The notes under the pieces: model-generated
Databases searched by the model: none
What the model was told of the DNA's origin: nothing
The model's input: only the letters and a program-made list of their open reading frames with translations
Part shown: positions 16,526 through 25,313 of the stretch, piece after piece
Position numbering within the stretch: position 1 is the first letter of the stretch
Layout: every line of letters starts with the position of its first letter
Position numbers and translations under genes: made by a program
Origin: Pseudomonadota bacterium
GTDB lineage: Bacteria; Pseudomonadota; Gammaproteobacteria; Xanthomonadales; Xanthomonadaceae
Direction: 5' to 3'
Assembly: GCA_023390905.1 (NCBI GenBank)
Contig: JAEWBY010000008.1
Location: forward strand, 17,517-81,516
Length of the DNA: 64,000 nt

Positions 16526-17857
16526 TTACTCACTGAGTTTGCGGATCAACTTATCCCAATCCTCGCGGAGTTTGCCATCGGTCTCCATCAGGCTCCGGAT
16601 CTGCCGGCACGCGTGCAGGACGGTGGTGTGATCACGGCCGGCGAAGGCATCCCCGATTTCAGGAAGACTGTGTTCGGTCAGCTCCTTGGCCAACGCCATC
16701 GCCACCTGCCGCGGGCGCGCCAGTGAGCGCGTGCGCCGCTTGGACAGCAGATCCTTCATCTGCAGACCGTAGTAATCGGCGACAGTCTTCTGGATGTTGG
16801 GGATGCTGATCGCCTGCTGCTGGGCTCGCAGCAGATCCCGCAGCGTTTCCTGTGCGAATTCCGGCGTGATGGCGCGACCGGTGAAATTGGCGCGCGCGGC
16901 GAGCGTGTTGAGCGCGCCTTCCAGATCCCGCACGTTGCTGCGCATCTTCTTGGCGAGCAGGAACGCCACTTCATCCGGGATTTCCGCCCCGCGGTCGCGG
17001 GCCTTGGCCAGCACGATGGCTGCACGCGTCTCGAAATCCGGTGGCTCGATTGCCACCGACAAACCCCACGCCAGTCGGGACTTCAGCCGGGGCTCGAGAC
17101 CCTCGACCTCGCGCGGATAGCGATCGCAGGTCAGGATGATCTGCTGGCGGCTGTCGAACAGCGCGTTGAAAGTGTGGAAGAACTCTTCCTGCGTGCGGTC
17201 CTTGCCGGCGAAGAACTGGATGTCATCGATCAGCAGCGCATCGACCTGCTGGAAGCGGCGCTTGAACTGATCCATCGACTTTTCGATCAGCGCCTTGGTC
17301 ATCGCGCTGAAGAACTGTTCCGAGCGCAGGTACAGCACGCGTGCGTTCGGATTCTGCCTGCGCATCTCGTTGCCGGCGGCGAACATCAGGTGCGTCTTGC
17401 CCAGCCCGGTGCCGCCGTACAGCAGCAGCGGGTTGTGCGCGCGATCGCCGGGCTTCTGTGCGGCCTGCCAGGCGGCCGCGCGGCCAAGCTGGTTGCTGCG
17501 GCCTTCGACGAAGTTGTCGAAGGTGTAGTGCGCATCGAGATTGCCGGCGAACGCTTCGGCGGCCGGTATCTGCACGGTGCCAGCGGTCGTTGCACCGGCC
17601 GGCCTGGCGCCTTCGTTGGCACGGGCGCGCGAACCGATTTCGAGCGAGACTTCCGCGTGGCCGGCGAAATAGTCGAGCAGTTCGCGGATCCGGCCCAGGT
17701 AGCGTTCGCGCACCTGTTCGACGATGAAAGCGTTGGGCGCGTACAGCACCACCGCGTCGTTGCGTTGCTCGGCCTGCAGGGGTTTGAGCCAGGTGTGGAC
17801 ATCTTCGGCCGGAAACTCGGCTTCCAGGCGTTCGAGACAGCGGGGCCAGGCATCCAT
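16526..17857 (-). CDS. dnaA: Chromosomal replication initiator DnaA
   Basis: The AAA+ protein that opens oriC. 443 residues, with an N-terminal oligomerisation domain (1-80, WLKPLQAEQRNDAVVLYAPNAFIVEQV), a short variable linker, the AAA+ domain with Walker A GGTGLGKTH (148-156) and Walker B LLIDDIQF (about 213-220), and domain IV with the DnaA signature GRDHTTVLHACRQI (about 402-415). The start MDAWPRCLERLEAEFP matches DnaA proteins of related species; the frame is open further upstream, but that part is not DnaA-like. DnaA boxes lie on both sides. Confidence 0.98.
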   Translation of the reverse strand: MDAWPRCLERLEAEFPAEDVHTWLKPLQAEQRNDAVVLYAPNAFIVEQVRERYLGRIRELLDYFAGHAEVSLEIGSRARANEGARPAGATTAGTVQIPAAEAFAGNLDAHYTFDNFVEGRSNQLGRAAAWQAAQKPGDRAHNPLLLYGGTGLGKTHLMFAAGNEMRRQNPNARVLYLRSEQFFSAMTKALIEKSMDQFKRRFQQVDALLIDDIQFFAGKDRTQEEFFHTFNALFDSRQQIILTCDRYPREVEGLEPRLKSRLAWGLSVAIEPPDFETRAAIVLAKARDRGAEIPDEVAFLLAKKMRSNVRDLEGALNTLAARANFTGRAITPEFAQETLRDLLRAQQQAISIPNIQKTVADYYGLQMKDLLSKRRTRSLARPRQVAMALAKELTEHSLPEIGDAFAGRDHTTVLHACRQIRSLMETDGKLREDWDKLIRKLSE

Positions 17858-17951
17858 CGCGTGCAGCAACTCGATTCTTGACAAGGTGTGGAAAAGTGCA
17901 GGCGCCGCACCCCGCGAACGCGGGTCCGGAGCCTGAAAGAAGGGGTCTGTC

Positions 17952-17995
17952 AGACTAACACTGCCACCGGGCCGCGCCAACGATCCTGTGCATAA
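17952..17995 (-). promoter_or_regulatory. Possible dnaA promoter with DnaA box
   Basis: On the minus strand TTGGCG (17975-17980) and TAGTCT (17952-17957) are 17 bases apart, a plausible weak promoter about 95 bp before dnaA. A one-mismatch DnaA box, TTATGCACA (17987-17995), sits just upstream of the -35, where it could mediate autoregulation. A partial copy TGTGGATGG lies at 17998-18006. Confidence 0.45.
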
Positions 17996-18071
17996 GATGT
18001 GGATGGATTGCGGTTCCATAACCTTTGCGGACGCGGCCTTGCATCGCCCAGTTCGATCGCTGTCACCGGTG

Positions 18072-18099
18072 TTGACCGTAACCGGTGGATACCTATAGA
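18072..18099 (+). promoter_or_regulatory. Promoter of rpmH-rnpA
   Basis: TTGACC (18072-18077) and TATAGA (18094-18099) are separated by 16 bases. Transcription would start about 18106, leaving a leader of roughly 33 bases before rpmH. It is divergent from dnaA. Confidence 0.65.
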
Positions 18100-18138
18100 A
18101 TTTCCGGTTCTTTCCATCCCTATTCGCCCGAGGGCCCC

Positions 18139-18279
18139 ATGGCCACCAAGCGCACTTATCAACCCAGCAATCTCAAGCGCAAGCGCGACCACGGCTTTCG
18201 TGCCCGTATGAAGACCGCCGACGGTCGCAAGATCCTGTCGCGCCGCCGCGCCAAGGGCCGCAAGCGCCTGACCGCCTGA
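18139..18279 (+). CDS. rpmH: 50S ribosomal protein L34
   Basis: A 46-residue, very basic protein of the large ribosomal subunit. The sequence MATKRTYQPSNLKRKRDHGF and the rest through KRLTA are typical L34. The start at 18139 is fixed by the universal family N terminus and preceded by CGAGGG. It is the first gene of the rpmH-rnpA run that diverges from dnaA, the usual arrangement at this origin type. Confidence 0.98.
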   Translation: MATKRTYQPSNLKRKRDHGFRARMKTADGRKILSRRRAKGRKRLTA

Positions 18280-18333
18280 TGGCTTGGCCGCGCACGCGCG
18301 GCAGGACATCCGTCATGCGACCCCTTCGCCAGG

Positions 18334-18357
18334 AGCCCGCACCTCGCAGTGCGGGCT
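18334..18357 (+). terminator. Hairpin between rpmH and rnpA
   Basis: A 9-bp perfect stem (AGCCCGCAC with GTGCGGGCT, loop CTCGCA) is followed by TCTTGCTGT, a weak U tract. It ends 10 bases before the rnpA ATG. It could be a partial terminator, or an RNA end that sets the ratio of L34 to RnpA. Confidence 0.55.
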
Positions 18358-18367
18358 TCTTGCTGTC

Positions 18368-18793
18368 ATGAGCGCAACATTCCCGCGTCACGCCCGTGTC
18401 CGCACGCGCGCCGACTATGGCCGCGTGTTCGAACATTCGCGCCGTTGTTCCGATCCCGTGCTGAGCCTGCACTGGCTGGGCGCCGAACATCCGCCCCGTC
18501 TTGGCCTGGCGGTATCGCGCAAGGTCGACAAGCGTGCCGTGGGCCGCAACCGCATCAAGCGACAGTTGCGCGAACACTTCCGCGCCATCCGCGCGCAGCT
18601 TGCGCCCGGCGACTACGTGATCGTCGCGCGCGCGCCCGCAGCGCAGGCCAGCGCCGCCGAATTGCGCAAGGCCTTCGATCGTGCGTTGCGGCGCGCCGGC
18701 GCATTGCCCGCACCTCCGGCGGACGTCACAATGCCGCCGACCTTGAATTCCCCCTCCCGCTCCTCCAACACACCGGAACCCGAAGCCGGTTGA
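18368..18793 (+). CDS. rnpA: Ribonuclease P protein component
   Basis: The protein subunit of RNase P, which matures tRNA 5' ends together with the RNA subunit. 141 residues, slightly long for the family because of a Pro/Ser/Thr-rich tail after about residue 113. The central basic motif AVGRNRIKRQLREHFR holds the RNR signature at 60-62. The start MSATFPRHARVRTRADYG fits RnpA; the frame is open upstream to 18284 through the intergenic hairpin. It lies 88 bp after rpmH and 13 bp before yidC. yidD, often found at this place, is absent from the gap. Confidence 0.95.
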   Translation: MSATFPRHARVRTRADYGRVFEHSRRCSDPVLSLHWLGAEHPPRLGLAVSRKVDKRAVGRNRIKRQLREHFRAIRAQLAPGDYVIVARAPAAQASAAELRKAFDRALRRAGALPAPPADVTMPPTLNSPSRSSNTPEPEAG

Positions 18794-18806
18794 GATTGCC
18801 TGCCCA

Positions 18807-20534
18807 ATGAACCAGACCCGTGTTTTCCTGATCTTCGCCTGGCTGATGGTGGCGTTCTTCCTGTGGATGGAGTGGGGCAAGTTCACCTCGCCCGCGCCGG
18901 CCGCGACCACGCCGGTGGTGACGGAAAGCGCGCGCGCGAGCAGCGTGCCTTCTTCGGCGCCCGCGCCGCTTGCCGCGCCGGCCGAAGGCAGCAGCGTGCC
19001 CCAGGCGCCCGCCACGACGGCGGCGAATACCGCGACCACCTCCGCCCAGTCGGCGCAGGCCGTCACCGTCACCACCGATGTACTGCGGCTGGTGATCGAT
19101 GGCGGAAGCGTGCTGGAAGCGGATCTGCTCAAGTTTCCGCAGGAGCGCAAGGCCGGCAGTCCGCCGGTGAAGCTCTTCACCCAGGACGCGCAGAACTATT
19201 ACGTCGCCGAAAGCGGCTGGCTCGGCATGGGCGCCACCCGCGCCGCGCCCAATCACGAGCAGGGCTTCGTTCCGGAAGCGGGCCAGGAGTTCACCCTCGG
19301 CGCCAACCAGAACGAAATCGCCGTGCCTTTCATCTGGCACGGCCCGGATGGCGTGACCATCCGCCGCACCTACACGCTCAAGCGCGGCGACTACGCGATG
19401 ACGGTGCGCGATGACATCGTCAATCGCGGCAGCACGCCGTGGCAGGGTTCGGTCTACCGCCAGCTGCTGCGCACGCCGCCGCACGTCAAGAGCGGCTTCA
19501 ACCAACCACAGTCCTTCAGCTTCGTCGGCGCCACGTGGTACGACAACGATCTGCTGCGCCGCAAGTTCGGCGAGGACTATCTGGAAGACGGCAAGGTCGA
19601 CAAGCCGATCAAGGGTGGCTGGATTGCGATGCTCCAGCACCATTTCTTCACCGCATGGATTCCGGCGCAGCAGGACACCACGGTCGTCTCGCTGGATGAA
19701 AACCGCACCGCTGCCGGCAACCGACCGCTGATCCGTGAGATGGGCCCGAGCGTCAACGTCGCGCCGGGGCAGCAGGCCACGACGAGTGCCCGGCTGTGGG
19801 TCGGTCCCAAGCTGGTCAACAAGATCAAGGCCGAGAACGTCCCGGGCTTCCATCGCGCGGTCGATTACAGCCGCTTCGCGCTGCTGGATCTGATCGGCCA
19901 AGGCCTGTTCTGGCTGCTCAGCCACATCCATGCGCTGCTAGGCAACTGGGGTTGGTCGATCATCGGTCTGGTCGTGATCGTCAAGGCAGTGCTCTATCCG
20001 TTGTCGGCCGCGCAATACAAGAGCATGGCGAAGATGCGCCGGTTCCAGCCGCGCATCCAGCAGTTGAAGGAACGCTACGGCGAGGACAAGCAGAAGTTCC
20101 AGGTCGCCATGATGGAGCTGTACAAGAAGGAGAAGATCAACCCGGTCGGTGGCTGCCTGCCGCTGCTGGTGCAGATGCCGATCTTCTTCGCGCTGTACTG
20201 GGTGCTCGGCGAGACCGTCGAACTGCGCCAGGCACCGTGGATGGGCTGGATCCAGGATCTGACCGCACGCGACCCGTACTACATCCTGCCGGTCATCAAC
20301 GGCATGGTGATGTGGCTGACGCAGAAGCTCACGCCGACGCCGGGCATGGACCCGATGCAGGCGCGCATGATGCAGATCATGCCGCTGGTGTTCGGTGTGA
20401 CAATGGCGTTCTTCCCGTCCGGTCTGGTGCTGTACTGGGTCACCAACGGCACGCTGACGCTGCTGCAGCAGTGGTGGATGCTCAAGCGCCACGGCGACCA
20501 TGCCGCACCGGGCAAGGCAGTCACCGCGGACTGA
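18807..20534 (+). CDS. yidC: Membrane protein insertase YidC
   Basis: Inserts and folds inner-membrane proteins, alone or with SecYEG. 575 residues. It has an N-terminal membrane anchor (about 5-23), an Ala/Thr/Pro-rich linker (30-85), the large periplasmic domain (about 85-355), and a C-terminal core of five membrane segments. The conserved core segment beginning YPLSAAQYKSMAKMR is followed by the charged cytoplasmic loop. It is the gammaproteobacterial long form and is followed by a strong hairpin terminator. Confidence 0.98.
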   Translation: MNQTRVFLIFAWLMVAFFLWMEWGKFTSPAPAATTPVVTESARASSVPSSAPAPLAAPAEGSSVPQAPATTAANTATTSAQSAQAVTVTTDVLRLVIDGGSVLEADLLKFPQERKAGSPPVKLFTQDAQNYYVAESGWLGMGATRAAPNHEQGFVPEAGQEFTLGANQNEIAVPFIWHGPDGVTIRRTYTLKRGDYAMTVRDDIVNRGSTPWQGSVYRQLLRTPPHVKSGFNQPQSFSFVGATWYDNDLLRRKFGEDYLEDGKVDKPIKGGWIAMLQHHFFTAWIPAQQDTTVVSLDENRTAAGNRPLIREMGPSVNVAPGQQATTSARLWVGPKLVNKIKAENVPGFHRAVDYSRFALLDLIGQGLFWLLSHIHALLGNWGWSIIGLVVIVKAVLYPLSAAQYKSMAKMRRFQPRIQQLKERYGEDKQKFQVAMMELYKKEKINPVGGCLPLLVQMPIFFALYWVLGETVELRQAPWMGWIQDLTARDPYYILPVINGMVMWLTQKLTPTPGMDPMQARMMQIMPLVFGVTMAFFPSGLVLYWVTNGTLTLLQQWWMLKRHGDHAAPGKAVTAD

Positions 20535-20540
20535 CGCATC

Positions 20541-20564
20541 GAAACCCGCCGCGAGGCGGGTTTC
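20541..20564 (+). terminator. Hairpin terminator after yidC
   Basis: A perfect 10-bp stem, GAAACCCGCC with GGCGGGTTTC, closes a GCGA tetraloop six bases after the yidC stop codon. The following tract has few T, so termination may be partial. Confidence 0.7.
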
Positions 20565-20618
20565 TGCATCCGGTTACGATGAAGCCGGGCGCGCTCCGCA
20601 GTCCTGGCTTCGCTGACC

Positions 20619-21974
20619 ATGCCAACGACCCCATCCGTTCCAGACACTGAAACCATCGTCGCGATCGCGAGCGCTCCGGGCGCGGGCGGTGTCGGCATCG
20701 TCCGCCTTTCCGGACCGATGGCCGGCGGCATCGCGCGCCTGGTCTGCGATCGCGCGCTGGCGCCGCGTCGCGCGCATTACGTGCGCTTTCGCGACGAATC
20801 CGGCGAGACGATCGATGACGGCATCGCGTTGTCGTTCCCGAAGCCGCACAGTTTCACCGGCGAGGACGTCGTGGAGCTGCAGGCCCATGGCAGCCCCGTC
20901 GTGCTGCAGGCGCTGGTCGATCGCGCCGTTGCGCTCGGTGCACGACGCGCCCGCCCCGGCGAGTTCAGTGAACGCGCCTTCCACAACGGCAAGCTGGATC
21001 TCGCGCAGGCCGAAGCGGTGGCCGATCTCATCGCCGCGTCCGACACGCGCGCCGCGCGCGCGGCGCGACGATCGCTGGACGGCGTGTTCTCGCAGCGTGT
21101 CGAACAGCTAGGGCAATCGTTGCTGGCGTTGCGCGTGCATGTCGAAGCCGCGATCGATTTCGCCGACGAATCGCTGGACACGCTCGGCGGTCGCGAAGTG
21201 CGCACGGGCTTGTCTCGTGCGCAGGCTTCAATCGATGAACTGCTGGCCGATGCCGAGCGCGGACGCAAGCTGCGCGATGGCTTGCATACCGTGATCGTCG
21301 GCCCGCCGAACGCCGGCAAGAGTTCGCTGCTCAATGCGCTGGCGGGTCGCGATCGCGCGATCGTCACCGATGTCGCCGGCACCACCCGCGATACCCTGCA
21401 TGAAACCGTGCGTCTGGATGGCCTGGAACTGCATCTGGTCGATACGGCCGGTCTGCGCGAAGGGGGTGATGCCATCGAACGCGAAGGCATGCGTCGCGCC
21501 CGCGCGGAACTGCAACGCGCGGATCTGGCGCTCATCGTCGTGGACGCACGCGCGATCGCCGCGGGCACGGCGGCGGTGGCCGATGCCATCCACGAAGTGC
21601 CGCAACGTGTGTGGATCTACAACAAGTGCGATCTGCTCGATGCGCCACTGCCGCCCGCACACGAGGGCGTGGCCGTGTCAGCGCACACGGGCCAGGGCCT
21701 GGCCGAGCTGCACGTACGCCTGAAAGCGCTGGCCGGTGCGGGGCAGGGCGAAGGCAGCGAAGGCGAATTCTCCGCGCGTGCGCGCCATGTCGATGCGCTG
21801 CGGCGCGCGGCCGGACACGCCACGCAGGCGACGGCCGAACTGGACCATGAGCATCTCGAACTTGCCGCCGAAGAACTGCGCCTGGCGCATGACGCACTCG
21901 GCGAAATTACCGGCCGCGTTTCCGCCGACGACATACTCGGCCACATCTTTTCCACGTTCTGCATCGGGAAGTAG
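20619..21974 (+). CDS. mnmE: tRNA modification GTPase MnmE (TrmE)
   Basis: With MnmG it makes 5-carboxymethylaminomethyluridine at the wobble position of certain tRNAs. 451 residues. It has an N-terminal folate-binding domain (TIVAIASAPGAGGVGIVRLSG), a helical domain, and an inserted GTPase domain with P-loop GPPNAGKSSLLN (about 228-239) and DTAG. The C-terminal CIGK has the catalytic cysteine at 448. Length and motifs are complete. The ATG at 20619 has no strong ribosome binding site. It lies downstream of yidC, as in many gammaproteobacteria. Confidence 0.97.
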   Translation: MPTTPSVPDTETIVAIASAPGAGGVGIVRLSGPMAGGIARLVCDRALAPRRAHYVRFRDESGETIDDGIALSFPKPHSFTGEDVVELQAHGSPVVLQALVDRAVALGARRARPGEFSERAFHNGKLDLAQAEAVADLIAASDTRAARAARRSLDGVFSQRVEQLGQSLLALRVHVEAAIDFADESLDTLGGREVRTGLSRAQASIDELLADAERGRKLRDGLHTVIVGPPNAGKSSLLNALAGRDRAIVTDVAGTTRDTLHETVRLDGLELHLVDTAGLREGGDAIEREGMRRARAELQRADLALIVVDARAIAAGTAAVADAIHEVPQRVWIYNKCDLLDAPLPPAHEGVAVSAHTGQGLAELHVRLKALAGAGQGEGSEGEFSARARHVDALRRAAGHATQATAELDHEHLELAAEELRLAHDALGEITGRVSADDILGHIFSTFCIGK

Positions 21975-21983
21975 CGTGCCGGA

Positions 21984-22012
21984 CCGGGCCTGCGCCCGGG
22001 CCGCACTTTTTG
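21984..22012 (+). terminator. Weak terminator after mnmE
   Basis: A 6-bp G/C stem (CCGGGC with GCCCGG) is followed shortly by TTTTT. It lies 10 bases after the mnmE stop codon. Confidence 0.45.
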
Positions 22013-22259
22013 GCCGATGCCGGCACCGGACACTTGGACACGGACCGCCGCGGTACCGAATTTGAGAACTCCATCACGAAACAACAACGGCGCAGCCCGA
22101 AGAATGCGGTTGATGGGCCATGCAGCCGACGCCCGGGGATGGGGGTCGGTTGGCTGAGGTGGCACCGCGCCGCGCCGATCAATTGACAAACGGGTCGCAA
22201 TCCCGCGTGCTATCGATCTGGGGTTCTGCTGATTTCTGGTTTACCGGGGGAAACAACCA

Positions 22260-23282
22260 ATGTTGTCGAAGACGCTTGTTGCCAAGCCGCGCCTGTTCGC
22301 GCCGCTGTTGCTGGTGTTGGCCATCGCTGCCTGCTCCAAGGATGAAACCGCCGCACCGGCCGCCGGCACGCCGGCTGCGACCGACGCCGCCGCCGCTGCC
22401 GCCCCGCCACCGGCCGTATCGGCCGAAGTACAGGCGATGAACGTCGATCAGCTGCGCGAGGCGGCCACCAACGCACTGCGGGAAAACCGCATCTATGCGC
22501 CGGGGGGCAACAACGCGATGGAGTACTACCTGGCGCTGCGAGACAAGCTGCCCAACGATCCGGGCGTCACCAGCGCGCTGACCGATCTGATGCCATACAC
22601 GTTGATCGCCGCCGAGCAGAGCATCGCGCGCGAAGAGTTCGCCGAGGCGCAGCGGTTGTCGGCCATCATCGAAAAGGCCGATCCGAAGGCCCCCGCGCTG
22701 CCGCGCCTGAAGCAGAGCATCGCGACCTCGCAGCAGGCGGTGGCGCAACGCGCGCAGGACAGCGAAGCCAAGACCAAGGCGGCCGAGGAAGCCCGCGTCA
22801 AGGAACAGCAACGCCTGGCCCAGCAGGCCGAACAACAACGCGCCACCGAAGCGGCCGCGGCATTGCAGCTTGCGCAGCAGCAGGAAGCCGCGCGCGTGGA
22901 AGCTGAGCGCCAGGCCGCCGCGCGTCGTGAAGCCGAACAGCGCGAAGCCGCCGCCCGCGCCGCGCAGCCGGCCGCCCCTGCGGCCACGCCAAGCGCGCCG
23001 GCGACGGCGGCAGCGAGCAACGCGGGCAACCAGCTTCGCCCGATCAGCACGCCGGCGCCGCGTTACCCGGCCGAAGCCCTGCGCGCCGGCACCGCGGGCG
23101 AAGTGCTGGTGGAGTTCACCGTCGGCACGGATGGTTCGGTCACCTCGGCCCGCGTCGTGCGCGCCACGCCGGCCCGCGTGTTCGATCGCGAAGCGGTCAA
23201 TGCCGCGCGTCGCTGGAAATTCCAGCCGGTCAGCGAACCGGTCACCACGCGCCGCACGATCGGATTCAATCCCGGCGGTTGA
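22260..23282 (+). CDS. TonB-like energy-transducer lipoprotein
   Basis: A 340-residue protein with an unusual build. It has a lipoprotein signal peptide with lipobox IAAC (Cys25), an Ala/Pro-rich linker and a helical region (about 55-165). A long Ala/Gln/Glu/Arg coiled-coil-like stretch (about 165-235) follows, and then a TonB C-terminal domain (about 247-338: PRYPAEALRAGTAGEVLVEFTVGTDGSVTSARVV and AARRWKFQP). A normal TonB has a membrane helix rather than a lipid anchor, and there are no exbB/exbD genes beside this one. It may be outer-membrane-anchored and work in envelope structure rather than uptake; that is inference. A strong terminator follows. Confidence 0.85.
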   Translation: MLSKTLVAKPRLFAPLLLVLAIAACSKDETAAPAAGTPAATDAAAAAAPPPAVSAEVQAMNVDQLREAATNALRENRIYAPGGNNAMEYYLALRDKLPNDPGVTSALTDLMPYTLIAAEQSIAREEFAEAQRLSAIIEKADPKAPALPRLKQSIATSQQAVAQRAQDSEAKTKAAEEARVKEQQRLAQQAEQQRATEAAAALQLAQQQEAARVEAERQAAARREAEQREAAARAAQPAAPAATPSAPATAAASNAGNQLRPISTPAPRYPAEALRAGTAGEVLVEFTVGTDGSVTSARVVRATPARVFDREAVNAARRWKFQPVSEPVTTRRTIGFNPGG

Positions 23283-23302
23283 TGGACTTCCGCGTTGCGC
23301 AG

Positions 23303-23328
23303 AAAGGGGCGGAATTCCGCCCCTTTTT
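23303..23328. terminator. Bidirectional terminator between TonB-like gene and natB
   Basis: AAAGGGGCGG pairs perfectly with CCGCCCCTTT around an AATT loop, followed by TTC on the plus strand and preceded by AAA (a T run on the minus strand). It separates two convergent genes. Confidence 0.85.
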
Positions 23329-23348
23329 CTTTGCCCGCAGCGAGCCAA

Positions 23349-24530
23349 TCAGCCGGAGATCGCCAGCCGCTCCTGGTGATAGCGGCGCACCGCGGCGAAC
23401 CACAGCAGCGCGGCCAGCCCGAATGCGCACACCAGATACACGCCCCACATCTGCGCGGTGATCACTTCGTTGCGGATGACCTTGAGGATCAGCTGGTTCT
23501 GCGCGAGGAACGGCACCGCGAACTGCCAGAGCTGGCTCTTCACCGGACTGGCCATCAGCGCGAACGTCGGCACCATCGGCAGCAGCAGCAGCCACGTCAT
23601 GTGGCTCTGTGCTTCCTTCATGCTCTTGGCGCTGGCCGCGAGCCAGGTGAGCAGCGAAGTGCCGATGAACAGCATCGGCAGCAGGATCAGCAGCATCTGC
23701 GCCATCGCCGGGAACGACACGTTCAACTGCCGTCCGACGCCCGACGAAATCTGCGCACTGATGCGGAAAGCCAGCAGCGTCAGTATCAAAGTCGCCATGC
23801 CGATCGCGCAGGCCGCCGCGATCTTGCCGCTGACGATCGCACCGCGCGGCGCCGGCGTGGCGAGCAGCGGTTCGAGCGACTGGCGTTCGCGTTCGCCCGC
23901 GGTGGCATCGAGGATCAGGTACGCGCCGCCGATGAACGAAGTGAGGATCAACAGGTACGGCAACAGCACCGACAGCATCACGCCGCGCTTGGCTTCCGGC
24001 GTGGCCAGATCCTGCGCGCCGATGTTGACCGCACGGCCGATCGAAGGATCGATGCCACGCGACAGCAGACGCAATGCACCGACCTGCTGGCTGTAGAGGC
24101 CGAGCGCGGTTTCCAGCCGGCGGCTGGGAATCTCCGCATCGCGCCGCGTGCTGTCCTTGATGATCTCCACCAGTGCCGGCCTGCCGGCGCGCCAGTCCTT
24201 GTCGTAGTCCGGGCTGATGCGCAGCGCGACGTCGATGTCCTGATTGCGGATCGCCGCGGTCAGATCCTTCGGCGGCGCGGTCGCCTTCAATCCATACGAT
24301 TCGAGGAACGCGACCAGGTTGGGCGCGTGCTCGCGGCCGACCACGGGAATATCCAGCACCTTGTCGATCTGCGTCTTGGCGCGCTTCTCGGCCAGCGAAC
24401 CCATGCCCAGCATCAGCGCCGGATACAGCAGCGGACCCAGGAACAGCGCCAGCATCAGCGTGCGGCGATCACGCGCCAGATCCCTGAGCTCCTTGCGCAT
24501 GACGGTGAAAACGGTAGCGAACACGCTCAT
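23349..24530 (-). CDS. ABC-2 type exporter permease, NatB-like
   Basis: A 393-residue permease. One membrane segment lies near the N terminus (about 25-45), a large extracytoplasmic domain follows (about 50-170), and then five or six membrane segments (from about 185). The layout is that of NatB and of related ABC-2 exporters. It overlaps the upstream ATPase gene by ATGA (24527-24530), so the two are translated together as one transporter. NatAB exports sodium in Bacillus; the substrate here is not determined. Confidence 0.85.
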   Translation of the reverse strand: MSVFATVFTVMRKELRDLARDRRTLMLALFLGPLLYPALMLGMGSLAEKRAKTQIDKVLDIPVVGREHAPNLVAFLESYGLKATAPPKDLTAAIRNQDIDVALRISPDYDKDWRAGRPALVEIIKDSTRRDAEIPSRRLETALGLYSQQVGALRLLSRGIDPSIGRAVNIGAQDLATPEAKRGVMLSVLLPYLLILTSFIGGAYLILDATAGERERQSLEPLLATPAPRGAIVSGKIAAACAIGMATLILTLLAFRISAQISSGVGRQLNVSFPAMAQMLLILLPMLFIGTSLLTWLAASAKSMKEAQSHMTWLLLLPMVPTFALMASPVKSQLWQFAVPFLAQNQLILKVIRNEVITAQMWGVYLVCAFGLAALLWFAAVRRYHQERLAISG

Positions 24531-25273
24531 GCCTGCAGTCCCTCCTCGGACCCGATGATCTTCACGAAGGCTTCTTCCAGATTTTCCTCGCCGACCTGCT
24601 GGCGCAGTTCGTCCGCCGTGCCGGAGGCGACCACGCGGCCCTTGGCGATGACGACGATGCGATCACAGAGTGCGGCGACTTCCTGCATGATGTGGCTGGA
24701 GAAGATCACGCAGCGTCCTTCATCGCGCAGGCGATGCATGAACCCGCGCATCGCACGCGTGGTCATCACGTCCAGGCCATTGGTCGGCTCGTCGAGGATG
24801 ACGTTGCGCGGATCGTGCACCAGTGCGCGCGCGATGGCGGTCTTGGTGCGCTGTCCCTGCGAGAAGCCTTCGGTCTGGCGATCGAGGATGTCGTCCATGT
24901 CCAGCGCCTGCGACAGCACGCGCGTGCGTTCGGCGATCAGTTCGCGCGAAAGGCCGTGCAGTTCGCCGAAGTAGGCGATGTTCTCGCGCGCGGTCAATCG
25001 CTTGTAGACGCCGCGCGCGTCCGGCAGCACGCCAAGCGAGCGGCGCACGGTCACCGCATCCCTGGCCGCATCGACGCCATCGACCAGCACCTGCCCGCGA
25101 TCGGGCGTCATCAGCGTGTACAGCATGCGCATGGTGGTGGTCTTACCCGCGCCGTTGGGGCCGAGCAGCCCGGTGATCTCACCGTCGCGCGCCTGGAAGC
25201 TGACCGCATCCACGGCATTGACCAGACCGGTCTTGGTCTTGAAGCTCTTGTGCAGATCCTGCGCAACAATCAT
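24527..25273 (-). CDS. ABC transporter ATP-binding protein, NatA-like
   Basis: A 248-residue ATPase subunit with Walker A GPNGAGKTT (38-46), a signature written as FSQGQRTKTAIARAL instead of the usual LSGGQ, and Walker B VILDEPTNGLD. The first signature residues FSQGQ are typical of NatA-type exporters. A good ribosome binding site, GGAG, lies eight bases before the ATG. It overlaps the permease gene and begins 40 bp after the hydrolase lipoprotein gene, so the three look like one operon. Confidence 0.9.
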   Translation of the reverse strand: MIVAQDLHKSFKTKTGLVNAVDAVSFQARDGEITGLLGPNGAGKTTTMRMLYTLMTPDRGQVLVDGVDAARDAVTVRRSLGVLPDARGVYKRLTARENIAYFGELHGLSRELIAERTRVLSQALDMDDILDRQTEGFSQGQRTKTAIARALVHDPRNVILDEPTNGLDVMTTRAMRGFMHRLRDEGRCVIFSSHIMQEVAALCDRIVVIAKGRVVASGTADELRQQVGEENLEEAFVKIIGSEEGLQA

Positions 25274-25313
25274 GGCGTGTCTCCTGGGAACGGAAGGGCG
25301 GAGGTCAGGTTCA

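Noticed and set aside
21975..22259. Promoter of the TonB-like lipoprotein (TTGACA at 22183)
   Set aside because: The spacer to the next -10-like TATCGA is 22 bases, too long for a normal promoter; an extended -10 reading is possible but weak.
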